This document shows, piece by piece, positions 7,767 through 14,079 of a DNA stretch of 14,079 nt (within the stretch, counting starts at the first letter, position 1; the number at the start of each line of letters is the position of its first letter). Both the position numbers and the translations under genes were made by a program. The notes beneath the pieces were generated by a model, which was not told the DNA's origin, did not search any database, and worked only from the letters and a program-made list of their open reading frames with translations. The stretch is from Pseudomonadota bacterium (GTDB lineage Bacteria > Pseudomonadota > Gammaproteobacteria > Burkholderiales > Burkholderiaceae_B). The stretch is taken from positions 1 to 14,079 of the forward strand of contig JAEWFK010000170.1 in assembly GCA_023388835.1 (NCBI GenBank), read 5' to 3'.

Positions 7767-9251
7767 GTGTCGTTCAATACAAAAATAATCAGGACTGTTT
7801 TCACAGGTGCGGCTTGCGCAACCGCTATCGCCACGCCCGCATGGTCTCAATCGAGTCGTTCCCTAGAGCAAGTGGTCGAGCGTGCCGTCATTTCCAATCC
7901 CCAGATTCAGGCTCGCTTCCAGGATTTTCAGTCAGCATTGGAAGGGCAGAAGGTGACCCGTGGTGGTCTGCTGCCAGAGGTCAATGTGCAAGGCTGGACG
8001 GGCAGGGAATGGCGCGGCAGTTCGGGTGAGAACGAATCGGCGAACTGGAACCGGAACGGCTACAGCCTGCAGTTGCGTCAACTGTTGTTCGACGGCTTTT
8101 CCACCTTGAACAATGTGAAGCAGCTGGGTTTCGAGAAGCTTTCCGGCTATTACGAGCTGCTTTCTACAGTGGACAGCCTTGCCCAGGAAGCGGTCGGCGC
8201 CTATATCGACGTACAGCGCTATCGTGAGATGGAAAGGCTGGCACAGGAAAATTACAAACTGCATCAGGACACGCTGCTGCGCCTGCGGGATCGGCAGGCA
8301 TCGGGCGTCGGCCGGGGAGTGGACCTTGAGCAGGCCAATGGGCGTCTCGCCCTGGCCCAAAGCAATCTCATGACGGAAAGCAACAACCTGAATGACGTTC
8401 GGCAACGGTATCGCCGCATCGTCGGCGAGATGCCGCCTGAAACCCTGCTGGACGCGCCGGATGTCTCGAACCATCTGCCGGTCAATCCGGATGATTTCAT
8501 GCCCTCGCTGCGCGGCAACCCCTCCATTCTGTCCAAACAGGCTCTGGTTCAGGCGGCTCAGGCCGGGGTAGCTTCCGCCAAGGGGCGCCATTCGCCCACC
8601 CTCGAACTGAGGGCGGCTACGGGTAAGGATCGCGACCAGCCCGGCACGCCTTATCGCGATGCCCAAAGTTCCAACGTACAGCTCATGCTGTCCTACAACC
8701 TGTTCCGTGGTGGCGCAGATTCGGCGCGAGTGCGCCAGACCGCTGCGCAGTCCTACGCAGCCCGTGATGTGCGCGACTACACCTGCCGGAACGTTCAGCA
8801 GGATTTGTCCGTTGCGTGGAACAACATCATCAAGCTGCGTCAACAGCTTCCGTTCTTGCGCGAACATGAAATGGCGACCTCCAAGGTGCGCCTGGCCTAC
8901 ATGCAGCAATTCCAGATTGGCGAGCGCTCGCTGCTTGACCTCCTTGATACCGAGAACGAACTGTTCGATTCGCGCAGGGCATTGGTCAATGCGCTTCACG
9001 ACCTGAAGAAGGCTGAATATCAATGGCTGGCGCTGTCGCACAAGATTCTGCCGGCCGTTTCAGTCTCGCAGCCTTACAAGGAAGCGCCAGACGAATCTGC
9101 TCGACTCGATTTCCCCGAGGAAAGCCTGATCGCCTGCATGACGCCCGCCCCGGACACCAGCAATCTTGCTCCGATCGCCATGAGCTACGGTGAGGGAACG
9201 CTGCCTCCCACCATTCAGACCCTGGATTCTGGTCGCACCCCGGGGTGGTAG
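7767..9251 (+). CDS. TolC-family outer-membrane protein of a type I secretion system (LapE type)
   Basis: A 494-residue outer-membrane efflux protein that forms the exit duct for the secreted substrate. The N-terminus is a signal peptide: NTKIIRT, a small-residue hydrophobic stretch, and probable cleavage after AWS (residue 27). The mature protein carries the two tandem outer-membrane-efflux repeats of trimeric TolC barrels. The first contains LRQLLFDGFSTLNN, YIDVQRYREMERLAQENY and the ASGVGRGVDLEQANGRLALA helix. The second contains LSYNLFRGGADSARVRQTAAQ and QFQIGERSLLDLLDTENEL. About 60 further residues after LSHKIL, rich in Pro, Glu and Ser with one Cys, form a C-terminal tail that is probably periplasmic. 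The GTG start is set by GGAG at 7755. The gene leads an operon with the small protein, exporter and fusion protein, which points to a dedicated adhesin-exporting role (LapE/AggA) rather than drug efflux. Confidence 0.88.
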   Translation: MSFNTKIIRTVFTGAACATAIATPAWSQSSRSLEQVVERAVISNPQIQARFQDFQSALEGQKVTRGGLLPEVNVQGWTGREWRGSSGENESANWNRNGYSLQLRQLLFDGFSTLNNVKQLGFEKLSGYYELLSTVDSLAQEAVGAYIDVQRYREMERLAQENYKLHQDTLLRLRDRQASGVGRGVDLEQANGRLALAQSNLMTESNNLNDVRQRYRRIVGEMPPETLLDAPDVSNHLPVNPDDFMPSLRGNPSILSKQALVQAAQAGVASAKGRHSPTLELRAATGKDRDQPGTPYRDAQSSNVQLMLSYNLFRGGADSARVRQTAAQSYAARDVRDYTCRNVQQDLSVAWNNIIKLRQQLPFLREHEMATSKVRLAYMQQFQIGERSLLDLLDTENELFDSRRALVNALHDLKKAEYQWLALSHKILPAVSVSQPYKEAPDESARLDFPEESLIACMTPAPDTSNLAPIAMSYGEGTLPPTIQTLDSGRTPGW

Positions 9252-9280
9252 CACATCTGCGCGATCGCAAAGGAGTCAGC

Positions 9281-9502
9281 ATGAATCAAGACAAGGAATC
9301 GCAGAAGTCTGAATTTTCCGCGCTTGATATTGGCTTTATCCGGGTGCTGGAAGATCTCATCGATACGCTGGTGGCCAACGGCACCCTGCGTTTGACCGAT
9401 CTTCCGCCGCAAGCGCAGGCCAAGTTGAACGAGCGCAAAGGCGCTCGGCGGCGTTTGCGTGACTCCCTGGATTTGATTGACGACGAGGACAACCTTCTGT
9501 GA
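9281..9502 (+). CDS. Uncharacterised 73-residue protein of the type I secretion operon
   Basis: I do not recognise a named family. The ATG at 9281 has an excellent Shine-Dalgarno (AGGAG at 9271-9275, 5-base spacing) and lies 29 bases after the TolC-like stop. The stop overlaps the exporter start (TGATG), so translation is probably coupled. The product is soluble-looking and highly charged: a polar N-terminus of about 12 residues, an amphipathic helix-like DIGFIRVLEDLIDTLVANG (16-34), the segment LRLTDLPPQAQAKL (37-50), a basic patch ERKGARRRLRD (52-62) and an acidic tail LIDDEDNLL. There is no signal peptide and no membrane segment, so it is predicted to be cytoplasmic. Its position suggests a helper, for example an adaptor or chaperone for the adhesin or exporter; that is inference. 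An in-frame start at 9245 also exists but overlaps the TolC-like gene and lacks a ribosome site. Confidence 0.8.
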   Translation: MNQDKESQKSEFSALDIGFIRVLEDLIDTLVANGTLRLTDLPPQAQAKLNERKGARRRLRDSLDLIDDEDNLL

Positions 9503-11664
9503 TGGACGGGCTTGCGAGAGATTTTGATGGTGTGCCTTCTCACCTCACACACGACGACCCGCTCGTGGCGTGCTTGGTGGAAATTACACGCATACATGGC
9601 AACCCCGTCACGGCGCAGGCGCTCACCAGCGGCCTGCCCCTTGTGGAGGACAAGCTCACGCTGTCCCTGCTTCCCCGGGCGGCCGCACGCGCGCATTGTT
9701 CAGCACGGCTGTTGCGGCGCAAATTGCATGCACTTCCCGCTGCAGCCCTGCCCGCCATACTTCTGCTGAAGGAAGGCCGTGCGTGTGTGCTGCTGGAAGT
9801 GCGTACGCGTTCTTTCCTTGTGCAGTACCCCGAGACCCCCGCGCCGGTCGAGGTTTCTGCGGAAGTTCTGCTGGACGATTATTCCGGTCTCGCCTATTTC
9901 GTAAAGCCGCTCTTCCGCTTTGAGGCGCGGGTCCGTGAGAAGCCGAAGAAACGGGCTGGGCATTGGTTCTGGAGCGCGGTTTTTGAAAACTGGCGTCTGT
10001 ATCGCGATGCCCTGGTCGCGGCGGTGCTGATCAATATCTTCGCATTGGTCATGCCTCTGTACACCATGAACGTGTATGACCGGGTGGTGCCGAACAACGC
10101 GGTTGAAACACTTTGGGTGATGACCATAGGCATTGGTATCGCCATGTTGTTCAACTTCGTACTGACAGGTATACGGTCCTACGTGGTTGATACGGCCAGC
10201 AAACGCGTGGATGTGAATCTGTCGGCCAAGATCATGGAGCGTGTGCTCGACCTGCGCATGGACAGTCGGCCTGTGTCTGTAGGTTCCTTTGCCGCGAATC
10301 TGCGCTCTTTCGAATCAGTGCGCGACTTCATTGCTTCGGCGAGCCTGACTACGCTCGTCGACCTGCCCTTCGTGCTGCTCTTTCTGGCCGTTATGGCGTG
10401 GATATCGCCCTACATGCTGATTCCACCGCTGGTGGCTATCGTGCTGGTCCTCATTGTGTCTTCCGTTGCCCAGGCCCGCATGGCGCGATTGGTTAAAGAG
10501 TCTTTCCAGGCCAGTTCACAACGCAACGCCGGGCTGGTGGAATCGCTGGCGGGTTTGGAGACCATAAAGGCGCTCAACGCACAGAGCGTCTCGCAGCGCA
10601 AGTGGGAAGCGTCCACCGAATTTTTGGCGCGTATCGGCGCACGCATCAAGCTGATTTCGTCAGTCACCGTGGCCTTCGTGCAGACCTCGCAGCAGCTGGT
10701 CACCATAGCAGTCATCGTGATCGGGACGTTCCTGATTCAGGATGCGGCGCTTTCCCTGGGCGGGATCATTGCCTCGTCCATGATCGCAGGGCGCTGCCTG
10801 GCCCCGTTGGGCCAGGTGGCGGGGCTGATGATGCAATACCAGAACGCAAGAACATCTCTGGATTCGGTCGGCAGCTATATGAACATGCCCGTGGAGCGCC
10901 CGCCCGAAAAGAACTTCGTGCCGCGCGCACTGCTTGAAGGCAGCGTGGAGTTTCGCAACGTCAGCTTTGCGTATCCCGGCAACAGTCAGAATGCGCTCGA
11001 CAAGATCAGCTTCAAGGCGGCGGCGGGCGAGAGGATTGGAATCATCGGTCGTATCGGGTCGGGCAAAACCACACTGGAAAAGTTGGTGCTCGGGCTGTAT
11101 GCGCCCACTGAAGGCGCTGTGTTGATCGACGGCATCGACATCAAGCAGATTGACCCGGCGGATTTGCGCCGGTCGGTCGGTTATGTGCCGCAGGACCCAG
11201 TGCTGTTCTATGGCACGCTCAAGCACAACCTGACCATGGGCGCCCCGTTCGCGCAGGACAGCCATATGTTGGAAGCGGCTCGGGTCGCCGGCATCGATGA
11301 ATTTGTCGCACGGCACCCCGAAGGCTACGACATGATGATCGGCGAGCGTGGCGATTCGCTTTCCGGCGGCCAGCGCCAAGCCGTCGCAGTCGCACGCGCC
11401 CTGATCAACAATCCCCCCATCCTGTTGCTCGATGAGCCAAGCAGCAACATGGACAACCAGAGCGAAGCCGCGTTGAAGCGCCGCTTGAGGGAGGCGAGCC
11501 AGGGCAAGACACTGGTACTTGTCACGCACCGTACCTCACTGCTTGAACTGGTGGACAGGCTGATCGTCATCGACAATGGCCGGGTCATGGCGGACGGTCC
11601 GAAAGATCAGGTGGTCGAAGCGCTGCGTCAAGGCCGCATTGCCGGCGCCAAGAGGGCAGCATGA
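9502..11664 (+). CDS. lapB: Type I secretion ABC exporter with C39-like domain (LapB/HlyB type)
   Basis: A 720-residue inner-membrane ABC exporter that powers one-step secretion. Residues 1-140 form a C39-peptidase-like domain (DDPLVACLVEITRIHGNP, 18-35). By alignment the catalytic Cys position is Pro20 and the His motif reads GRACVLLE, so it is probably non-proteolytic, as in HlyB and LapB. The transmembrane domain (about 165-445) has MPLYTMNVYDRVVPN and about six hydrophobic spans. The ATPase domain carries Walker A GRIGSGKTT (516-524, K522), signature LSGGQ (620-624), Walker B ILLLDEPSSNMD (D644, E645) and the switch His676. The start is either ATG 9502 or the adjacent GTG 9499: ATG gives the TGATG overlap, GTG sits closer (10 bases) to a GAGG box. 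The stop overlaps the fusion-protein start by 4 bases. The neighbours point to export of a LapA-like adhesin. Confidence 0.9.
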   Translation: MDGLARDFDGVPSHLTHDDPLVACLVEITRIHGNPVTAQALTSGLPLVEDKLTLSLLPRAAARAHCSARLLRRKLHALPAAALPAILLLKEGRACVLLEVRTRSFLVQYPETPAPVEVSAEVLLDDYSGLAYFVKPLFRFEARVREKPKKRAGHWFWSAVFENWRLYRDALVAAVLINIFALVMPLYTMNVYDRVVPNNAVETLWVMTIGIGIAMLFNFVLTGIRSYVVDTASKRVDVNLSAKIMERVLDLRMDSRPVSVGSFAANLRSFESVRDFIASASLTTLVDLPFVLLFLAVMAWISPYMLIPPLVAIVLVLIVSSVAQARMARLVKESFQASSQRNAGLVESLAGLETIKALNAQSVSQRKWEASTEFLARIGARIKLISSVTVAFVQTSQQLVTIAVIVIGTFLIQDAALSLGGIIASSMIAGRCLAPLGQVAGLMMQYQNARTSLDSVGSYMNMPVERPPEKNFVPRALLEGSVEFRNVSFAYPGNSQNALDKISFKAAAGERIGIIGRIGSGKTTLEKLVLGLYAPTEGAVLIDGIDIKQIDPADLRRSVGYVPQDPVLFYGTLKHNLTMGAPFAQDSHMLEAARVAGIDEFVARHPEGYDMMIGERGDSLSGGQRQAVAVARALINNPPILLLDEPSSNMDNQSEAALKRRLREASQGKTLVLVTHRTSLLELVDRLIVIDNGRVMADGPKDQVVEALRQGRIAGAKRAA

Positions 11665-13028
11665 TGTGGCGCGACCTCTCCATTTTCGTCGGTCCCCAAT
11701 TGTCGTTCATGCAGTCGCCCGCATCCAGCGAAGTCGAAGCGTCCGATGCGGACTTGCATCAGACCATCAAGCAACAACAAGCCCGCGGTTCGCGGCTGCT
11801 GGTGTGGGTGAGCCTGTTGGCAGTGGTTGCTTTGATCGCGTGGGCATCGTTGGCCAGTATCGATGAAGTGGTTCGTGGACAAGGGAAGGTCGTGCCTTCT
11901 CGGCAGGTGCAGGTAATACAAAGCCTGGACGGCGGCATTGTGGAAGAGATCCTTATCCGCCCGGGTCAGATGGTTGAGCAGGGCGACGTTCTCTTGCGTA
12001 TCGACCCCACCCGGTACTCTTCGTCCCTGGGCGAAAACCGCGCCGAGTTTCTATCCTTGCTGGCCAAGGCGGCGCGGCTCGAAGCCCTGGCCACTGGTGA
12101 ACTCTTCCAGGCGCCGGAAGAAGCTCTCGCCGAAGCGCCACACGTTGTCGATATGGAGCGGCGGGTCTGGGAAAGCCGCACGCTGGAGCTGAACGCCGCC
12201 GTCAAACAGGCGGAAGATCAGCTGAATCAGCGCAAACAGGAACTTCGCGAAACTGAGGCCAACCGCGACCAGGCGGCCTCCAGTTGCGGACTGACCTCGC
12301 GCGAGCTCTCGCTTACGCGCCCCTTGCTTAAAAGCGGTGCGGTCTCTGAAGTGGACTTGTTGCGCCTGCAGCGCGACGTTGCCCGATTCTGTGGCGAACA
12401 AAAGGCTGCCGCGGCACAAATCGACCGCATCCATGCGGCCATCGAAGAAGCCACCAGCAAAGTGCAGGAATCGGAGCTTGCCGTCCGCAACCAGGCGAGC
12501 GTCGAGCTTTCCGAGACCCGAAGCAAGCTGGCTACTCTACGCCAGGGGCAACTCGCGCTTGTGGACCGCGTGAAGCTCGCGGACGTGCGCTCGCCGGTAC
12601 GTGGCACCATCAAGACTCTGATGGCCAATACCGTCGGCGGCGTGGTCCAGCCCGGCAAGGACATTCTGGAGATCGTGCCGACCGACGACACCCTTCTTCT
12701 CGAGGTACGTATCAACCCTCGCGACATCGGCTTCCTGCACCCGGGGCAGGAAGCCCAGGTCAAGTTCACCGCCTACGACTTCGCCATTTATGGCGGGCTG
12801 GAAGGCGTCGTGGAACAGATCGGTGCCGACACGATTACCGATGAAAAGGGAAATGCGTTCTACATCGTCAAAGTCCGCACTGATCGTGCATACGTAGGAG
12901 ATGATGCGCGGCCGATCATTCCAGGGATGGTGGCGGAAGTGCACATACTGACGGGCAAACGAACGGTCATGCAGTATCTGCTCAAGCCGGTCCTGCGCGC
13001 GAAATCCAACGCGCTCACCGAGCGCTGA
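11661..13028 (+). CDS. lapC: HlyD-family membrane fusion protein (LapC type)
   Basis: A 455-residue periplasmic adaptor that bridges the ABC exporter to the TolC-like duct. A cytoplasmic N-terminus of about 45 residues precedes a single membrane span (46-64) and the family-typical segment VVRGQGKVVPS. A split biotinyl-lipoyl-like domain follows: LDGGIVEEILIRPGQMVEQGD, and later SPVRGTIKTL from residue 311. Between them a long coiled-coil hairpin (about 130-300) turns at LLKSGAVSEVD (222-232). The C-terminal beta domain has GKDILEIVPTDDTLLLEVRI, HPGQEAQVKFTAYDF and KGNAFYIVKV, matching HlyD/LapC proteins. The ATG overlaps the exporter stop (ATGA) behind GAGGG. Cys209 and Cys244 lie opposite each other on the hairpin. 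It is clearly the fusion protein of this operon; the LapC name is by type. Confidence 0.9.
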   Translation: MMWRDLSIFVGPQLSFMQSPASSEVEASDADLHQTIKQQQARGSRLLVWVSLLAVVALIAWASLASIDEVVRGQGKVVPSRQVQVIQSLDGGIVEEILIRPGQMVEQGDVLLRIDPTRYSSSLGENRAEFLSLLAKAARLEALATGELFQAPEEALAEAPHVVDMERRVWESRTLELNAAVKQAEDQLNQRKQELRETEANRDQAASSCGLTSRELSLTRPLLKSGAVSEVDLLRLQRDVARFCGEQKAAAAQIDRIHAAIEEATSKVQESELAVRNQASVELSETRSKLATLRQGQLALVDRVKLADVRSPVRGTIKTLMANTVGGVVQPGKDILEIVPTDDTLLLEVRINPRDIGFLHPGQEAQVKFTAYDFAIYGGLEGVVEQIGADTITDEKGNAFYIVKVRTDRAYVGDDARPIIPGMVAEVHILTGKRTVMQYLLKPVLRAKSNALTER

Positions 13029-13039
13029 TAAGAATGGAA

Positions 13040-13044
13040 GAGGA
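13040..13044 (+). promoter_or_regulatory. Ribosome binding site deciding the regulator start
   Basis: GAGGA stands a few bases upstream of the ATG at 13049. The earlier in-frame ATG at 13034 lies only 5 bases after the fusion-protein stop and has no purine-rich box, so 13049 is preferred. Confidence 0.55.
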
Positions 13045-13048
13045 AGCT

Positions 13049-13669
13049 ATGCAAGCAGGCTCCGTATTGTTAGTGACTCATGATGATTTGTTGTGGCAAC
13101 AATGGCGCCAGCTCGACACGGCCGGTTGGCTGCCTGCGCGAGGCGATGGCATTCAACATTTGATGGGGTGGCGCGAGCAGGGCCGCGGCGTGGTATTGCT
13201 GGATGCGGGCATGCCGCAGCTTCCCAACTGGAATGAACCGCTATGGCGCGAACATTTCGATAATCTGAGAATCGTTGTGGCCAGTCCCCGGCCCAGCGAC
13301 GAAGAAGGCAAGCGCGCACTCGCCGCCGGTGCCAGCGGCTATGTTCATACATACACTCCGATCACCAATCTGGCGACTGTCCTGCAAACGGTCGCTGCAG
13401 GCGGTGTATGGCTTGGACCCACACTGCTGGCGCGGCTGCTGCGGCAAATCGATCAGAACATGCCCAGGCAGGTCGATTGGGCGGCGACACTTACCCATCG
13501 AGAAAAAGAAGTCGCTGAACGTGCTGCCATCGGGCACAGCAACCAGGCCATCGCCGATGCACTAAGCATTAGTGAACGAACCGTGCGCGCCCACCTTTCA
13601 ACGGTGTTTCAGAAACTGGGGGTCAATGATCGCCTGTTCCTGGCCCTGAGGGTCCACGGCGTCGGTTAA
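13049..13669 (+). CDS. LuxR/NarL-type response regulator with atypical receiver
   Basis: A 206-residue transcription regulator. The N-terminal half resembles a CheY-like receiver: SVLLVTHDD with the acidic pair D12-D13, the phospho-acceptor candidate D52 in VVLLDAGMP, and S79 in IVVASP. The conserved lysine expected in GYLLKD is missing, since the segment reads GYVHTYTP (97-104). A linker ending in LLARLLRQI leads to a GerE/LuxR helix-turn-helix (about 146-200) with LTHREKEVAERAAIGHSNQAIA, then SISERTVRAHLS and FQKLGV. No sensor kinase is in the window. It follows the fusion protein by 20 bases and so is probably co-transcribed with the secretion genes. A terminator-like hairpin follows. Its position just before the adhesin gene suggests it controls that gene or its own operon; this is inference. 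An alternative ATG at 13034 would add five residues. Confidence 0.85.
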   Translation: MQAGSVLLVTHDDLLWQQWRQLDTAGWLPARGDGIQHLMGWREQGRGVVLLDAGMPQLPNWNEPLWREHFDNLRIVVASPRPSDEEGKRALAAGASGYVHTYTPITNLATVLQTVAAGGVWLGPTLLARLLRQIDQNMPRQVDWAATLTHREKEVAERAAIGHSNQAIADALSISERTVRAHLSTVFQKLGVNDRLFLALRVHGVG

Positions 13670-13691
13670 GTGGGGGCACGGCCCCGCCATC

Positions 13692-13716
13692 GAGCCGGAC
13701 ACCGTTCCGGCTTTCT
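13692..13716 (+). terminator. Rho-independent terminator-like hairpin after the regulator
   Basis: AGCCGGA (13693-13699) and TCCGGCT (13706-13712) form a perfect 7-bp GC-rich stem with a 6-base loop, followed by a short T-rich stretch (TTTCT). It lies 23 bases after the regulator stop. The T-run is short, so termination may be partial. If it works, the adhesin gene has its own promoter downstream. Confidence 0.55.
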
Positions 13717-13844
13717 CCCCATGGGCATACGCTGCGCGGCTCCGTGTTGAAACCTTTTTGGCTGGGTTCGCCTGGTTTGGTGTGGCCTGGCAAGGGCGCG
13801 TGCGGTATGGGGCGGGCTGAGATCGCCCGTCTTTCACGGAAAAA

Positions 13845-13862
13845 ATTGGCGTCGACGCCAAT
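13845..13862. promoter_or_regulatory. Perfect 18-bp palindrome, candidate operator of the adhesin gene
   Basis: ATTGGCGTCGACGCCAAT is perfectly self-complementary over 18 bases without a central gap. It lies about 120 bp before the adhesin ATG and 175 bp after the regulator stop. A gapless perfect palindrome makes a poor RNA hairpin but is a typical dimer binding site. The neighbouring LuxR-type regulator is the obvious candidate binder; that pairing is inference. Confidence 0.55.
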
Positions 13863-13864
13863 GG

Positions 13865-13929
13865 TGCAGTGATGTTTTGTTACGTACCATTCGTTCCAAA
13901 TCTTGCAGTTGCGTCTTGATGTTACGGAC
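13865..13929. repeat. Duplicated composite motif upstream of the adhesin gene
   Basis: TGCAGT followed by TGTTACGTAC occurs at 13865-13870 and 13878-13887. The same pair, TGCAGT and TGTTACGGAC, recurs at 13904-13909 and 13920-13929. The second elements match at 9 of 10 bases and are 42 bp apart, about four helical turns. This fits tandem protein-binding sites on one DNA face. Confidence 0.4.
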
Positions 13930-13980
13930 GTTTCCCGAGCGCATCAAATACGAATATCCATCCACTGGAAAAACTCTGAC

Positions 13981-14079
13981 ATGGCTAACACCACCTCTCT
14001 CGTCACACAAGTCAACGGTCAAGCATGGGTCCGCAGTTCTGACGGCTCGCTGGCGCTCCTGCGTCCGGGCATGCGTGTG
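13981..14079 (+). CDS. N-terminus of a LapA/BrtA-like retention-module adhesin (partial, runs off the window)
   Basis: Only the first 33 codons are present. The start MANTTSLVTQVNGQAWVRS followed by DGSLALLRPGM has the pattern of the N-terminal retention module of LapA-type giant adhesins: a short beta-strand segment, GQ(V/A)-x-V/A-R, D/E-G, then LR-x-G. In known systems this module lodges in the TolC-like pore and keeps the adhesin on the cell surface until the protease LapG cuts behind it. The whole preceding operon is a matching type I exporter, which strongly supports the call. The ATG is preceded by GGAA at 13967-13970, a weak ribosome site with 10-base spacing. The repeats, RTX region and LapG cleavage site would lie beyond the window, so the adhesin nature rests on a short match plus context. 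Confidence 0.72.
   Translation, partial: MANTTSLVTQVNGQAWVRSSDGSLALLRPGMRV

Larger units (their letters stand above)
13670..13980. other. Regulatory gap between regulator and adhesin gene
   Basis: No gene is seen in these 311 bp. The gap contains a small GC hairpin (GGGGC/GCCCC, 13673-13685), a terminator-like hairpin, a G/T-rich stretch with repeated CTGG (about 13755-13795), a perfect 18-bp palindrome and a duplicated composite motif, ending at the adhesin start. I could not identify a convincing sigma-70 promoter by eye, so the adhesin promoter may need an activator. Confidence 0.6.

Noticed and set aside
7806..7817. Possible lipoprotein signal around Cys17 of the TolC-like protein (TGAAC)
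   Set aside because: There is no hydrophobic lipobox residue at the -3 position, and a standard cleavage site (AWS, residue 27) follows.
13780..13805. Sigma-54-like promoter before the adhesin gene
   Set aside because: GG and GC elements can be picked out, but the correct 10-bp spacing does not coincide with the TTGC-type -12 element.
13598..13861. Minus-strand open frame over the regulator end and the gap
   Set aside because: It overlaps the conserved helix-turn-helix region on the other strand and has no recognisable product.

Overview
The window reads as a chromosomal segment of a GC-rich betaproteobacterium, most likely family Alcaligenaceae (Bordetella or Achromobacter type). That placement rests on protein style and gene content only; no rRNA or other marker is present. 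Nearly all of it is coding, in two blocks that diverge from a 625-bp intergenic region (7142-7766).

Left block, minus strand (7141 down to 32): a four-gene fatty-acid catabolic operon. In order of transcription it holds an NAD(P)-dependent aldehyde dehydrogenase, a long FadE-type acyl-CoA dehydrogenase, a FadI-type thiolase and a two-domain enoyl-CoA hydratase/3-hydroxyacyl-CoA dehydrogenase of the FadJ/FadB type. The last three genes are separated by 9 bp or overlap by 4 bp, so they look translationally coupled. Together they encode one complete turn of beta-oxidation. The aldehyde dehydrogenase, set off by a strong intercistronic hairpin, could feed in an aldehyde-derived acid.

Right block, plus strand (7767 to the end): a type I secretion operon. 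It holds a TolC-like outer-membrane protein, an uncharacterised 73-residue protein, an ABC exporter with a degenerate C39-like domain (LapB/HlyB type), an HlyD-type membrane fusion protein (LapC type) and a LuxR-type response regulator with an incomplete receiver active site. A terminator-like hairpin and a 311-bp gap follow. Then comes the first 33 codons of a protein that looks like the N-terminal retention module of a LapA/BrtA-type giant surface adhesin, the probable substrate of the transporter. The gap also carries a perfect 18-bp palindrome and a repeated composite motif, which are good operator candidates for the adhesin gene.

The least described parts are the 73-residue protein inside the secretion operon, the atypical regulator placed between secretion genes and adhesin, and the palindrome between regulator and adhesin. 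Together they suggest a locally encoded transcriptional layer, additional to the post-translational c-di-GMP/LapD/LapG control known for Lap-type adhesins. LapD and LapG are not in the window. No rRNA, tRNA, insertion sequence or CRISPR array was seen.
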